61,000 nucleotides of DNA from Limnohabitans sp. Rim8. Its GTDB lineage: Bacteria; Pseudomonadota; Gammaproteobacteria; Burkholderiales; Burkholderiaceae_C. Each line of letters opens with the position of its first letter. Position 1 is the stretch's first letter. The stretch lies in the NCBI GenBank assembly GCA_945901045.1, contig CAMDKK010000017.1, positions 1 to 61,000 on the forward strand, written 5' to 3'. A program made the translations under genes and the position numbers. The notes beneath the pieces were generated by a model that was not told where the DNA came from, did not search any database, and saw nothing but the letters and a program-made list of their open reading frames with translations. Positions 25,879 through 35,236 of the stretch are shown one piece after another.

Positions 25879-26269
25879 CCCAATCCAACGACTGGCACTG
25901 GAATGCCGCCGGATTTTTTTGCGCAACCACGAAGTACCCGTCCAGATTGGTGCGCATGATTTTGAAAAAACGCAGGCCCAACGCGTGATTTTCAATGTGG
26001 AGTTGTTTGTACCCTACGCGCTCTCGACGCCGCAGGCCGACCAATTGAGTGAGGTAGTGGATTACGACTTTGTGCGCGAGCTGATTGCTGCGCGCATTGG
26101 CCAAGGCCACGTCGAGTTGCAAGAAACGCTGTGCGATGACCTGGCCGCCCAAATGCTGGCCCATCCGCGTGTGCAGGCGGTCCGACTGTCCAGTTGCAAA
26201 CCCGATGTATACCCGGACTGCGAAGCGGTGGGCGTGGAGGTTTTTCGCATGAAAGAATGGACACCATGA
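25871..26269 (+). CDS. Dihydroneopterin aldolase family protein, first copy
   Basis: A 132-residue FolB-fold protein. Residues matching the aldolase site are present: Glu in IGAHDFEKTQ, Tyr in VVDYDFVREL, Glu in LQETLCDDLA, and Lys in SSCKPDVYPDCEAVGVEV. The N-terminus (about 15 residues) is longer than in the second copy. It overlaps the SDR gene upstream and the second FolB gene downstream (ATGA), so all three are likely translated together. Which copy performs the aldolase reaction of folate synthesis is not clear; epimerase or pterin-oxygenase activities occur in the fold. Confidence 0.85.
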   Translation: MLDPIQRLALECRRIFLRNHEVPVQIGAHDFEKTQAQRVIFNVELFVPYALSTPQADQLSEVVDYDFVRELIAARIGQGHVELQETLCDDLAAQMLAHPRVQAVRLSSCKPDVYPDCEAVGVEVFRMKEWTP

Positions 26270-26637
26270 AAGCCAGCTTGGGCCATCAAACCTTGACTTT
26301 GTATGGTCTGCGCTTTGCGGCCAACCTGGGCATTCTGGAGCAAGAAATGACCGGACCGCAACCCATTCAAGTGGACGCGGAACTGAATCTGGGGCCACAG
26401 CCCTTATTGCCCCATGACGACGACATCTACCATGTGCTGGACTACCGCAAAGTACGGCAAATCATCATCGATGAATGCACGGCTGTGCATGTCAATTTAC
26501 TGGAAACGCTGATTGGTAAACTGGCCCACCGGTTGATGAAGTTGCCCGGTGTTTCGGGCGTACGCGTGAAAATAGCGAAATTAGAAATTTTTGAAGACTG
26601 CGAAGTGGCCATTCGCATCGAAACAGGACAGTGGTGA
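26266..26637 (+). CDS. Dihydroneopterin aldolase family protein, second copy
   Basis: A 123-residue FolB-fold protein starting [20 protein letters not shown], from the ATG that overlaps the preceding stop. Aldolase-site candidates are Glu in [10 protein letters not shown], Tyr in [10 protein letters not shown], Glu in [10 protein letters not shown] and Lys in [18 protein letters not shown]. Only the general pattern is shared with the first copy, so this is an old duplication, not a recent one. ttcA begins 5 bases after its stop. Confidence 0.87.
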   Translation: MKASLGHQTLTLYGLRFAANLGILEQEMTGPQPIQVDAELNLGPQPLLPHDDDIYHVLDYRKVRQIIIDECTAVHVNLLETLIGKLAHRLMKLPGVSGVRVKIAKLEIFEDCEVAIRIETGQW

Positions 26638-26642
26638 AGACA

Positions 26643-27578
26643 ATGAATGCTCCCATCAACAACGACTGGCTCCAAGCCGAAGACTCTGCGCACGACAAAG
26701 CGATGAAAATCGAGCGCGAAACCCACAAACTCGAAAAACGCCTGTGCCGCCAAATGGGCCAAGCCATCTCCGACTTCAAGCTGATTGAAGCGGGCGATCG
26801 GATCATGGTCTGCATGTCGGGCGGTAAAGACAGCTACGGCATGCTGGACATCCTACTGAAAATGCAAGCCCGTGCCCCGGTTCAGTTTGAATTGATCGCC
26901 GTCAACTTGGACCAAAAGCAACCCGGCTTTCCTGCCGAGGTGCTGCCCGCTTACCTGCAAAGTCTGGGCGTGAAGTTCCACATCGAGACCCAAGACACGT
27001 ATTCCATCGTGAAAGACAAAATCCCCGAAGGCAAAACCATGTGCAGCCTGTGCAGCCGCTTGCGACGGGGTATTTTGTACAAGGTGGCGCGTGAATTGGG
27101 TTGCAACAAACTGGCGCTAGGGCATCACCGCGATGACATGCTGCAGACCTTCTTTTTGAACATGTTTTTTGGTGGCAAGCTGAAAGGCATGCCGCCTAAG
27201 TTGGTGAGCGACAACGGTGAGTTCATGGTGATCAGGCCCTTGGCTTTTGTGGCCGAAACCGACTTGATCCATTGGGCAGAGCATCGACAATTTCCGATCA
27301 TCCCGTGTACCCTGTGCGGTAGCCAGGAAAATTTGCAACGCAAACAAATCGGCAATATGCTTCGTGAATGGCAGAAAAAATTCCCAGGTCGCATTGAGAA
27401 CATGTTTGCGGCGCTGCAAAACATCGTGCCCTCGCACCTGATGGACCACCAACAACATGACTTCAAAAATTTGAAAACCACCGGCATGCCCATGCCAGAC
27501 GGCGATACAGCATTTGACGAAGAGTCCTTCAACGAGCCGAGCTTGCCAGGGATCCAAGTGATCCAGATGCCCAACTGA
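26643..27578 (+). CDS. ttcA: tRNA 2-thiocytidine(32) synthetase
   Basis: Thiolates C32 in certain tRNAs using ATP and a 4Fe-4S cluster. The 311-residue product has the PP-loop motif [11 protein letters not shown] near residue 60, and cysteines for the cluster in [11 protein letters not shown] and later in [10 protein letters not shown]. The ATG at 26643 is preferred over the GTG at 26631, which overlaps the preceding stop. Length is normal for TtcA. Confidence 0.95.
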   Translation: MNAPINNDWLQAEDSAHDKAMKIERETHKLEKRLCRQMGQAISDFKLIEAGDRIMVCMSGGKDSYGMLDILLKMQARAPVQFELIAVNLDQKQPGFPAEVLPAYLQSLGVKFHIETQDTYSIVKDKIPEGKTMCSLCSRLRRGILYKVARELGCNKLALGHHRDDMLQTFFLNMFFGGKLKGMPPKLVSDNGEFMVIRPLAFVAETDLIHWAEHRQFPIIPCTLCGSQENLQRKQIGNMLREWQKKFPGRIENMFAALQNIVPSHLMDHQQHDFKNLKTTGMPMPDGDTAFDEESFNEPSLPGIQVIQMPN

Positions 27579-27628
27579 TCCCCATGAACTTGGCCGACTG
27601 AATGCGCACACTGAAAGGAAAATTAACT

Positions 27629-28207
27629 ATGTTCAAATTCTGGTTCACACTGCCCATCACCCTGGCTTTGCTGACAGGCTGTGGCAGTATGCGATTGATC
27701 GACAGCCAGGTTCAGTCGGTCAACGCCCAAGGCGCAGTGTCACTGCAAGGCGCGAATTACCGGTTTGAGCGACTGCCTTCGCAAATCAACAACCCAGCGG
27801 CAGGCCTGGCCGAGCAGCAAGCGCAAGTCGCTTTGCTGGCCGCAGGTTTGGTGCGCGACGATCCTGGTGCGCAGTTGAGCATTCAAGTTCAAGCACGGGC
27901 CACCACCTTCATGGCCGACCCCTGGGGTCGCCATGTGGCAGGTTTGGGCATGAACAGTTACTGGGGAAGAGGCATCGGGGTCAACTGGGACATGCGCTTC
28001 CCCCCTCCAAACCAATACCAGTACGAAGTCAGCCTGCTGATGCGCGATCTGCGCAGCGGCCAGGTTGTCTACGAGACGCAGGCCGCACACAGCGGCCCTT
28101 GGTCTGACAGCGGGAAAATTTTCCCTGCGCTGATGACCGCTGCGATGAAAGACTTTCCCAATCCACCGGCCAAGACACGGCAGGTGAACATCGAAATCCA
28201 ACGCTGA
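27629..28207 (+). CDS. DUF4136-type lipoprotein
   Basis: A 192-residue predicted lipoprotein. The ATG at 27629 (with AAAGGAAAA upstream) gives a signal peptide ending LLTGCGS, with the lipobox cysteine near residue 18. The mature part alternates strands typical of the DUF4136 family (YRFERLPSQ, LSIQVQARATTFMADPW, YEVSLLMRDLRSGQVVYETQ). Function unknown; probably periplasmic, anchored to the outer or inner membrane. The histidine phosphatase gene follows on the same strand. Confidence 0.8.
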   Translation: MFKFWFTLPITLALLTGCGSMRLIDSQVQSVNAQGAVSLQGANYRFERLPSQINNPAAGLAEQQAQVALLAAGLVRDDPGAQLSIQVQARATTFMADPWGRHVAGLGMNSYWGRGIGVNWDMRFPPPNQYQYEVSLLMRDLRSGQVVYETQAAHSGPWSDSGKIFPALMTAAMKDFPNPPAKTRQVNIEIQR

Positions 28208-28240
28208 ATTTTGTACTTATTTTTGCGCTGATCGGAACCC

Positions 28241-28885
28241 ATGCAAGCCACCCGCATTTTGGCCATTCGCCACGGAGAAACCGCTTGGAATGTGGCTACC
28301 CGCATTCAAGGCCAGCTCGATGTTCCTCTCAATGCCACAGGCGAATGGCAAGCCGCGCAACTGGCGCAGGCCTTGTCTGCTCAAGAGAAAATCGATGCTA
28401 TTTACACCAGCGATTTGCTGCGTGCCTATGCCACGGCACATGCAATAGGCCAAGCCGTCAAGCTCCCCCTGCACACACACTTGGGTCTGCGCGAGCGGGG
28501 TTTTGGCGACTTTGAGGCCAAAACTTTTGCAGAAATCGCGACGGCATTGCCCGCCGATTCGCTGCGCTGGCGCAAGCGCGATCCTGAATGGGCACCGCCC
28601 GGTGGCGGTGAGTCCCTGGTCGCCATGCGTGAGCGGGTTTTGTCGACCGTGAACCACTTGGCCTCCGGCCACCTGGGCGGCAACATCGTGCTGGTGGCGC
28701 ATGGTGGTGTCATGGACATTTTGTACCGTGCGGCCACGCGTCTGGACTTGCAAGCGCCGCGCACTTGGGATCTGTCGAACACAGCCGTCAACCGTTTGCT
28801 CTGGACAACTGAAGGCTTGTCCTTGGTGGGCTGGGCCGACAAGTCGCACATCGACGGGCACAGTCAGGACGAAACGACAGCTTAA
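28241..28885 (+). CDS. Histidine phosphatase family protein
   Basis: A 214-residue phosphatase of the phosphoglycerate-mutase superfamily. It has the catalytic RHGETAWN motif at about residues 10-17, the SDLLRAYATAHA segment, a Glu in LGLRERGFGDFE, and the second catalytic His in VAHGGVMDILY. The superfamily includes cobalamin phosphatase, GpmB-like and phosphosugar phosphatases, and the substrate cannot be chosen by eye. It is convergent with the GNAT gene at 28896. Confidence 0.9.
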   Translation: MQATRILAIRHGETAWNVATRIQGQLDVPLNATGEWQAAQLAQALSAQEKIDAIYTSDLLRAYATAHAIGQAVKLPLHTHLGLRERGFGDFEAKTFAEIATALPADSLRWRKRDPEWAPPGGGESLVAMRERVLSTVNHLASGHLGGNIVLVAHGGVMDILYRAATRLDLQAPRTWDLSNTAVNRLLWTTEGLSLVGWADKSHIDGHSQDETTA

Positions 28886-28895
28886 GCCGCCTGAA

Positions 28896-29345
28896 TTAAG
28901 GCGTCGGTTGCCGCTCCCAGTAAATATCCCACTCGCCTTCGCCGACCTTCACAAAACCGTGGCGAAGGTAAAAGTCGTTGGAGCGACTGCCTTTGAGTGC
29001 TCCCAGCTGTAAGGCTTTGCCGGCCAGGTCGGCTTGGGCAAATAAATGGGCCAATACCTGCGCGCCAATGCCCTGATCTTGGTGGTTGGGCAACACATAA
29101 AAATGATCCAGCAACCAAACGGGCTCTTGCGGCTTCAGCACCCAGAAACCCACCAGACACGCATTTTGGAAGATTTGCCAAGTACAGCCAGATTCAAATC
29201 CAGACAGTAACCGCTCACGTGCCCGAATCGGATCAAATCGACCCAAGGCCATCAAGCTGTCTTTCATTGCCAACACACGCAAATCGGCCAAAGCCCCTGC
29301 ATCTTCAAGCGTGGAAAGCCTGAATTGGAGTGGTGCTGCGCCCAT
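28896..29345 (-). CDS. GNAT family N-acetyltransferase
   Basis: A 149-residue acetyltransferase with the acetyl-CoA motif LPNHQDQGIGAQVLAHLF and the C-terminal segment SNDFYLRHGFVKVGEGEWDI typical of the fold. Its ATG overlaps the ruvB stop (TGATG), so it is translationally coupled to the ruv operon. Substrate unknown. Confidence 0.87.
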   Translation of the reverse strand: MGAAPLQFRLSTLEDAGALADLRVLAMKDSLMALGRFDPIRARERLLSGFESGCTWQIFQNACLVGFWVLKPQEPVWLLDHFYVLPNHQDQGIGAQVLAHLFAQADLAGKALQLGALKGSRSNDFYLRHGFVKVGEGEWDIYWERQPTP

Positions 29346-30406
29346 CAGTCAGCGAACGCTCCACCTGCTGCACCTTTGGGCGGCGTGACCCCCAGATGTC
29401 TGAACGCTGCCAGTGTGGCGATGCGACCGCGTGGTGTGCGTTGCAAATAGCCTTGCTGAATCAAATACGGCTCGATCACATCTTCGATGGTGTCGCGTTC
29501 CTCGCCAATGCTGGCGGCAATGTTGTCCAGACCCACAGGACCGCCGTCAAAGCGGTGGATCACCGCCTCCAGCAGTTTGCGGTCCATCAGATCAAAACCT
29601 TCAGGGTCCACATCCAGCATGGTCAGGGCTTTTTGCGCAATGTCTTGGTCGATGCGCCCCTGTCCCTTGACATCGGCATAGTCGCGCACCCGGCGCAGCA
29701 AGCGGTTGGCAATGCGAGGCGTGCCGCGCGAGCGGCGGGCAATCTCAAAACCACCGGCTTCGTCCATCGGCGTTTTGAGCAAACCCGCACTGCGTTTGAC
29801 GATGCGCGCCAACTCTTCAGGCGTGTAAAACTCCAAGCGCGAGACAATGCCAAAGCGATCGCGCAGCGGGTTGGTGAGCATGCCGGCGCGGGTGGTGGCG
29901 CCGACCAGTGTGAAGGGTTGCAAGTCGAGCTTGATGCTGCGCGCGGCTGGCCCTTCGCCGATCATGATGTCGATCTGGTAGTCCTCCAGCGCGGGGTACA
30001 AAATTTCTTCCACAACCGGCGACAAACGGTGAATCTCGTCGATGAAGAGCACATCGTTTTTTTCCAGGTTGGTCAACAAGGCGGCCAGGTCTTTGGGCTT
30101 TTCCAGCACCGGGCCGCTGGTCTGGCGCAGGTTTACGCCCAGCTCGGCGGCAATGATGTGGCTGAGCGTGGTCTTGCCCAAACCAGGCGGGCCAAACAGC
30201 AGCACATGGTCGAGCGGCTCGCCGCGCATCTTGGCTGCGCTGATGAAGATTGCCAACTGCTCGCGCACCTTGACCTGTCCGACATACTCGTCCAGCAGTT
30301 TGGGACGCAAGGCGCGCTCAATGGCCTCTTCTTGCGGGGTCTCGGGCACCGCCGAAACCATGCGCTTTTCAGGTGCAGGGGCGAAGTCGTCGATTTGAAT
30401 GCTCAT
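29345..30406 (-). CDS. ruvB: Holliday junction branch migration helicase RuvB
   Basis: Hexameric AAA+ motor that drives branch migration with RuvA. The 353-residue product has Walker [13 protein letters not shown], Walker B FIDEIHRL, sensor ATTRAGML and the C-terminal winged helix ending [16 protein letters not shown]. The ATG at 30406 (MSIQIDDF) overlaps the MazF stop by four bases (ATGA); a longer in-frame start would overlap the toxin gene. Its usual partner ruvA lies 740 bases upstream, separated by the mazEF-like pair. Confidence 0.97.
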   Translation of the reverse strand: MSIQIDDFAPAPEKRMVSAVPETPQEEAIERALRPKLLDEYVGQVKVREQLAIFISAAKMRGEPLDHVLLFGPPGLGKTTLSHIIAAELGVNLRQTSGPVLEKPKDLAALLTNLEKNDVLFIDEIHRLSPVVEEILYPALEDYQIDIMIGEGPAARSIKLDLQPFTLVGATTRAGMLTNPLRDRFGIVSRLEFYTPEELARIVKRSAGLLKTPMDEAGGFEIARRSRGTPRIANRLLRRVRDYADVKGQGRIDQDIAQKALTMLDVDPEGFDLMDRKLLEAVIHRFDGGPVGLDNIAASIGEERDTIEDVIEPYLIQQGYLQRTPRGRIATLAAFRHLGVTPPKGAAGGAFAD

Positions 30407-30768
30407 GGGGATACCAGCTCGATAATGTCGTTCAACTCCAGGCGAACAGACTGAAACACAGCATCGCTGACTCGCTTCCAGGGGTGCGGCGTGGCGCCAC
30501 GCTGTCGCCAGTCTAAGCTCTTGGGCTGGTTGCAAATGATGTAACTGGCTTGCTTGGCCGATTTGCTGTTGTCAATCGCAAAAGGGTTGGTGGCGTTGTT
30601 TAAAGCCATGGACATGGGAAAGCCAATCACGATGGATGTTTTGTCATTGAACGCCTTAGGCGAGAGAACCAGAATGGGGTACATGTCGCGCTTTTCGCGA
30701 CCCACCTGAGGATTGAAATTGATCCAGATGATGTCTTGACGCTCAGGCACCCACAACGCACGCGTCAT
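30403..30768 (-). CDS. MazF/PemK family mRNA interferase toxin
   Basis: A 121-residue toxin of the CcdB/PemK fold. The N-terminus has the family pattern [20 protein letters not shown] with the active-site Arg/Lys region, then [19 protein letters not shown] and the [14 protein letters not shown] strand that binds RNA. It overlaps the antitoxin gene by four bases upstream and ruvB by four bases downstream (ATGA), so ruvB translation is tied to it. The cleavage site is unknown. Confidence 0.9.
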   Translation of the reverse strand: MTRALWVPERQDIIWINFNPQVGREKRDMYPILVLSPKAFNDKTSIVIGFPMSMALNNATNPFAIDNSKSAKQASYIICNQPKSLDWRQRGATPHPWKRVSDAVFQSVRLELNDIIELVSP

Positions 30769-31037
30769 GGAGCGGTACCGAACTCAGCACCAAACTCGGA
30801 ACCTTGAGGCGCATCCTGCATGAACTCGCCGCCATGCAACTGCGGGTCAAACGCCGCCAGCTTGTCTTGCAGGCTGGCGCGCGGGTTCACCGCGCGAAGC
30901 TCCAAGCATCCTTTGGCCAGTACCGTAGCTTGCAAGGGCGTATCGGGGGTGATGCCCAAGGACTGCATCAATTCACGGCTCAACCGGATGCCATGGCTGT
31001 TGCCCCAGGCCGAGATGGTGATGGCGATGGTCTTCAT
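30765..31037 (-). CDS. MazE-like (AbrB-type) antitoxin
   Basis: A 90-residue antitoxin. The N-terminal swapped-hairpin DNA-binding domain is MKTIAITISAWGNSHGIRLS, the typical MazE/AbrB pattern, and the acidic C-terminus should bind the toxin. The ATG at 31037 gives this family start; an in-frame start 78 bases upstream is not supported. It is followed by the toxin gene with an ATGA overlap. Confidence 0.9.
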   Translation of the reverse strand: MKTIAITISAWGNSHGIRLSRELMQSLGITPDTPLQATVLAKGCLELRAVNPRASLQDKLAAFDPQLHGGEFMQDAPQGSEFGAEFGTAP

Positions 31038-31149
31038 GGTCCAAAGTATATACAGAGGATATCCAAAATGCAAGATGCCGGCAGCTCTCGGTCCATGCAG
31101 TATCCAAGTGACCATGCTGAGCGCACAGACCCGAACAGGCCCTTTTTTG

Positions 31150-31722
31150 TTATTTCGTCAACGCCTTCAGCGCCAGCTTGATGCCTTCACTCACCCCGAC
31201 ATCGGCGGGCAGAATTTTCAAGGCAGCGGCGGCTTCTTTGTCGTTGTAACCCAGCGCCAGCAGGGCTTGCTGAATGTCGCCATGCGCGTCACCCGCGTGC
31301 ACGGTGAACAAGCCGATGTCGCCGCCCAACTTGCCTTTGAGTTCCAGCAGCAAGCGCTCGGCGATTTTTTTACCGATACCGGGCACCTTGACCAAGCGCC
31401 CGGCTTCTTGCAAAGTCACGGCCTGGGCCAGATCGGCCACGCTCATACCTGACAAGACGCCCAAGGCTGTTCGCGGGCCCACGCCGGAAATTTTGATCAG
31501 CAAACGAAACGCCTCGCGCTCAGCAGGCCCACTGAAGCCGTACAAAATTTGCGCATCTTCACGCACCACCAAATGGGTCAGCAGACTGACCTTTTCGCCA
31601 AGCGCGGGCAGGTTGTAAAAGGTGCTCATCGGCACGTTGACTTCGTAGCCCACGCCATGGCAATCGATCACCACTTCGGGCGGATTTTTGTCACTCAGAA
31701 TGCCTGTTAATTTGCCGATCAT
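31150..31722 (-). CDS. ruvA: Holliday junction DNA-binding protein RuvA
   Basis: A 190-residue protein that forms the tetramer holding the Holliday junction for RuvB. The N-terminal OB fold begins [20 protein letters not shown], the middle helix-hairpin-helix pairs are [15 protein letters not shown] and [17 protein letters not shown], and the C-terminal RuvB-binding domain includes [15 protein letters not shown]. It is divergent from phoH; a mazEF-like pair separates it from ruvB. Confidence 0.96.
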   Translation of the reverse strand: MIGKLTGILSDKNPPEVVIDCHGVGYEVNVPMSTFYNLPALGEKVSLLTHLVVREDAQILYGFSGPAEREAFRLLIKISGVGPRTALGVLSGMSVADLAQAVTLQEAGRLVKVPGIGKKIAERLLLELKGKLGGDIGLFTVHAGDAHGDIQQALLALGYNDKEAAAALKILPADVGVSEGIKLALKALTK

Positions 31723-31815
31723 GGGGTGAATGCCTTCATTGCCGTTCTAAATGCCTATCATGTAGGGTGAAGCGGCTCGGTAGTGACCGCGCCTGCAACT
31801 CATGGGATTATCAGC

Positions 31816-32778
31816 TTGATTGTCAGACACACCTTTACGCCACTCAATAACAACCGCTTGTCCAACCTGTGCGGCCCGACCGATGCGCATTTGCGCACCA
31901 TCGAAGTGGGCTTGCAAGTGGGCATTGCCCATCGGCATGAACAGTTCAAAATCGATGGACCAAAAGCCAAAGCCCAGCGGGCACTGGAACTTTTGCAAGC
32001 CTTGTACGCGTTGGCCGACCGACCGATTTTCGAAGAGACCGTGCAACTGATGATGGCGGGTGACGCCGCCATGCCGGCATCGGTGGAAGGCGCACAAAAC
32101 CTGACCACCCGCCGTGCGGACTTGAAAGCCCGCACCCCTGTGCAAGCCCACTACCTGGACAGCATTGCAAGCCACGACATCAGCTTTGGCATCGGCCCCG
32201 CCGGTACGGGCAAGACCTATTTGGCCGTAGCCTGCGCCGTCGACGCCTTAGAGCGCAGTGCGGTGCAACGCATTGTGTTGACCCGGCCCGCCGTCGAAGC
32301 GGGTGAACGTCTGGGTTTTTTGCCCGGTGATTTGTCGCAAAAGGTCGACCCCTATTTGCGCCCTTTGTACGACGCGCTTTACGACCTGATGGGTTACGAA
32401 AAAGTGCAGAAAGCGTTTGAGCGCAATGCCCTCGAAATCGCGCCACTGGCCTTCATGCGTGGGCGCACGCTGAACAACGCCTTTGTGATTTTGGATGAAG
32501 CCCAAAACACCAGCGCAGAGCAAATGAAAATGTTTTTGACCCGCATCGGCTTCGGGGCCAAAGCGGTGATCACGGGTGACATCAGCCAAGTCGATTTACC
32601 CAAAGGACAACTCAGCGGTTTGGTCGATGCTGAACGTGTCTTGCGGCGCGTCAAAGGCATCTCTTTTACCCACTTTACCAGCGCCGATGTGGTGCGCCAC
32701 CCCCTGGTCGCTCGGATTGTGGATGCATATGACGCGCAAGGCAGTGCCGCTCGACGCGGCTTGGCCGCCGAGGACTGA
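31816..32778 (+). CDS. PhoH family ATPase (YbeZ-like)
   Basis: A PhoH/YbeZ-type P-loop NTPase of about 320 residues. Walker A is GPAGTGKTYLA, and NAFVILDEAQNTS is the Walker B region. It is followed 5 bases later by ybeY, the widespread pair involved in rRNA maturation and ribosome quality control. The start is uncertain: TTG at 31816, with GGGA eight bases upstream, gives the usual family N-terminus (IVRHTFTPLNNNRLS), while a GTG at 31783 would add 11 residues. Confidence 0.92.
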   Translation: MIVRHTFTPLNNNRLSNLCGPTDAHLRTIEVGLQVGIAHRHEQFKIDGPKAKAQRALELLQALYALADRPIFEETVQLMMAGDAAMPASVEGAQNLTTRRADLKARTPVQAHYLDSIASHDISFGIGPAGTGKTYLAVACAVDALERSAVQRIVLTRPAVEAGERLGFLPGDLSQKVDPYLRPLYDALYDLMGYEKVQKAFERNALEIAPLAFMRGRTLNNAFVILDEAQNTSAEQMKMFLTRIGFGAKAVITGDISQVDLPKGQLSGLVDAERVLRRVKGISFTHFTSADVVRHPLVARIVDAYDAQGSAARRGLAAED

Positions 32779-32783
32779 GCAGC

Positions 32784-33257
32784 ATGGCCTTGAATCAGCT
32801 TAAGTTGTCGCTTCAATTCGCGGACATTCCCTTCGCCGCACGACACCGCACCGCCCTGCCGCGCCACAAAGTCACCCGCTGGATTCGGCATGCGCTGAGC
32901 GAGGACGCCGAGATCACGGTGCGGATTGTCAATGCCGAGGAAGGCCAGCGCCTGAACCAAGAATTTCGCAAGAAGGACTACGCCACCAATGTGCTGACCT
33001 TTGACTACGCGCAGGCGACAGATGAAAGCCCATGGGTGATGGCCGACTTGGTGCTGTGCGCACCCGTGGTGGCCCAAGAAGCCAAAGCGCAGGGCAAAAC
33101 GCTGCAAGCCCATTACGCCCATTTGCTGGTTCACGGTACCTTGCATGCGCAAGGCTGGGACCATGAAACCAGCGAAGCCGATGCGGATGAGATGGAAGAC
33201 TACGAGATCGCCATCTTGAAAGCAATGGGTTTTGGCAACCCGTACTGCAAAGCTTAA
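32784..33257 (+). CDS. ybeY: Endoribonuclease YbeY
   Basis: Zinc-dependent endoribonuclease for 16S rRNA 3'-end maturation and ribosome quality control. The 157-residue product has the metal motif HGTLHAQGWDHE (three histidines), preceded by LNQEFRKKDYATNVLTFDY. It lies directly after the PhoH gene. In many proteobacteria a CorC-type gene and lnt follow, but here the next gene is the convergent dbpA. Confidence 0.95.
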   Translation: MALNQLKLSLQFADIPFAARHRTALPRHKVTRWIRHALSEDAEITVRIVNAEEGQRLNQEFRKKDYATNVLTFDYAQATDESPWVMADLVLCAPVVAQEAKAQGKTLQAHYAHLLVHGTLHAQGWDHETSEADADEMEDYEIAILKAMGFGNPYCKA

Positions 33258-33286
33258 TTCAAGCCCAGTGGGCTCAGCACCCGAAA

Positions 33287-34693
33287 TTAACGACCCAAAG
33301 CGTCTTCCATCAAGCGCACCTTGACACTGCGGCCTTTGACACGGCCTGAAGACAATTTGTCCACGGCCTGTTTCGCGATGCTGCGCGCCACCGCGACGTA
33401 GGTGGAAAATTCGTTGACGTTGATCTTGCCGACCTGCTCGCGGGTGAAGCCTGCCTCGCCCGTCAGGGCGCCAAGCACATCGCCGGCACGGATTTTTTCT
33501 TTGCGGCCACCCACAATTTGCAAGGTGGCCATGGGTGGTCGCAATACGCCGCCGGCCGCCGGCGTCATGTGGGCCAAAGGCATCCACACCGATTCGCGCC
33601 CTTGCAACAGCTCGATCTTGCCGACGTTGCCCATTTCGTCCATGCTCGCCAGGCTGATGGCCAAGCCCTCGGCATCGCCACGGCCGGTGCGGCCAATGCG
33701 GTGAATGTGCACTTCCGAATCCGGCGTCACGTCCACGTTAATCACAGCTTCGAGTTGCGCTACATCCAGGCCGCGAGCTGCCACGTCGGTCGCGACCAAC
33801 ACCGAGCAACTGCGGTTGGCAAACTGGATCAGCACCTGATCGCGCTCGCGTTGGTCCAGCTCGCCGTACAAAGCCAGAGCGCTGAAGTCCTGCGCTTGCA
33901 AAACCGCCACCAAGTCGCGGCATTGCTGCTTGGTATTGCAAAAAGCCAGCGTGGACTCGGGACGGAAATGGCTCAGCACCTGGGACACGGCGTTCAGCCG
34001 TTCGCCTTCTTTGACCTGCACAAACACCTGGCGTATCTTGGTGGCGCTGTGCTGCGCCTGCACCGTCACGGTTTGCGGCTTGCGCATGAACTGGCTCGCC
34101 AGTTGGGCAATGCCTTCGGGGTAGGTGGCGGAGAACAACAAGGTCTGACGGTCTTTGGCGCATTGCTTAACGACCTTGGCAATGTCTTCCATGAAGCCCA
34201 TGTCCAGCATGCGGTCGGCTTCGTCCAGCACCAAGGTCTTGACTGTCTGCAAGTTCAGCGAGCCGCGCTCCAAATGGTCCAAAATACGGCCCGGTGTGCC
34301 GACCACCACATGCGCGCCATGTTCCAAGCTCATGACTTGGCCGCGCAGCGCCACGCCGCCGCATAGTGTCACCACTTTGATGTTGCCCGTGGCGCGCGCC
34401 AGACGGCGAATCTCTTGCGTCACCTGATCGGCCAACTCGCGGGTCGGGCACAGCACCAGGGCCTGAATGGCCATGTCGGTGGCCTGCAACTTCTCCACCA
34501 AGGGCAGGCCAAAGGCGGCGGTCTTGCCGCTGCCGGTGCTGGCTTGCGCGATCAGGTCTTGACCCGCCAGCGTCAAAGGCAGACTGGCCGCCTGGATAGG
34601 CGTCATGGCGGTATAGCCAAGTTGCGTCAGGTTGGCCAACGCGGTGGCCGAGAGGTTCAAACGAGCAAAGTTAAGTGATTCATAAGCATTCAT
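33287..34693 (-). CDS. dbpA: ATP-dependent RNA helicase DbpA
   Basis: A 468-residue DEAD-box helicase for 50S subunit assembly. Motifs in order: GYTAMTPIQAASLPL (Q motif), ASTGSGKTAAFGLPL (I), LDEADRMLDMGF (II), SATYPE (III), and HRIGRTGRGDAEGLA (VI). The C-terminal ~75 residues (KEKIRAGDVLGALTGE to RGRSVKVRLM) match the DbpA RNA-binding domain that recognises hairpin 92 of 23S rRNA, which distinguishes it from RhlE- or RhlB-like helicases. Confidence 0.93.
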   Translation of the reverse strand: MNAYESLNFARLNLSATALANLTQLGYTAMTPIQAASLPLTLAGQDLIAQASTGSGKTAAFGLPLVEKLQATDMAIQALVLCPTRELADQVTQEIRRLARATGNIKVVTLCGGVALRGQVMSLEHGAHVVVGTPGRILDHLERGSLNLQTVKTLVLDEADRMLDMGFMEDIAKVVKQCAKDRQTLLFSATYPEGIAQLASQFMRKPQTVTVQAQHSATKIRQVFVQVKEGERLNAVSQVLSHFRPESTLAFCNTKQQCRDLVAVLQAQDFSALALYGELDQRERDQVLIQFANRSCSVLVATDVAARGLDVAQLEAVINVDVTPDSEVHIHRIGRTGRGDAEGLAISLASMDEMGNVGKIELLQGRESVWMPLAHMTPAAGGVLRPPMATLQIVGGRKEKIRAGDVLGALTGEAGFTREQVGKINVNEFSTYVAVARSIAKQAVDKLSSGRVKGRSVKVRLMEDALGR

Positions 34694-34765
34694 CCACCGA
34701 TTATCGGTGGCGTTGCGCTGGCGACCTCAAGACGAGCTGAAAACAGGTGCATTAGCCGCGAGCGA

Positions 34766-35236
34766 TCAAGGCGAGGGGGCAGGAGCGATGCGCATCGGAA
34801 TCGTCACCGGCCCGTCGTTGATAAGAGCCACTTGCATGTCGGCCGCGAACTGCCCGGTTTGCACCTGCGGGTGCGTTGCCCGAGCTTGCAAAACCAAATA
34901 GTCATACAAGCGGCGTCCATCAGCGGGCGCAGCCGCTTGGGTGAAACTGGGGCGATTACCGCCCTGCATATTAGCTGCCAAGGTGAACTGACTCACCAGC
35001 AACAAGCCACCCAGCGTGCCCTGCCCGTCCAGGTCTTGCACGCTGTGGTTCATTTTTCCCTGGGCATCGCTGAAGATACGCAGCTTGAGCAGTTTGGCCA
35101 GAAATTTGTCGGCTTGAACTTCGGTATCGCCTTGTTCAGCACACACCAACACCAACAAACCCGGGCCGATGCGGCCGGTGATTTCACCATCGATACGCAC
35201 GCTGGCTTCGCTGACGCGCTGGATGACGCCGATCAA
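34766..35236 (-). CDS. dtd: D-aminoacyl-tRNA deacylase
   Basis: Hydrolyses D-amino acids wrongly attached to tRNA. The 156-residue product has the DTD signatures SQFTLAAN and [10 protein letters not shown] (the Gly-cisPro-type loop region) and the N-terminus [13 protein letters not shown]. Its ATG overlaps the upstream transporter stop by four bases. It is the third gene of a tyrS-CDF-dtd series, a fitting neighbour for tyrosyl-tRNA synthetase because DTD was first described on D-Tyr-tRNA. Confidence 0.95.
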   Translation of the reverse strand: MIGVIQRVSEASVRIDGEITGRIGPGLLVLVCAEQGDTEVQADKFLAKLLKLRIFSDAQGKMNHSVQDLDGQGTLGGLLLVSQFTLAANMQGGNRPSFTQAAAPADGRRLYDYLVLQARATHPQVQTGQFAADMQVALINDGPVTIPMRIAPAPSP

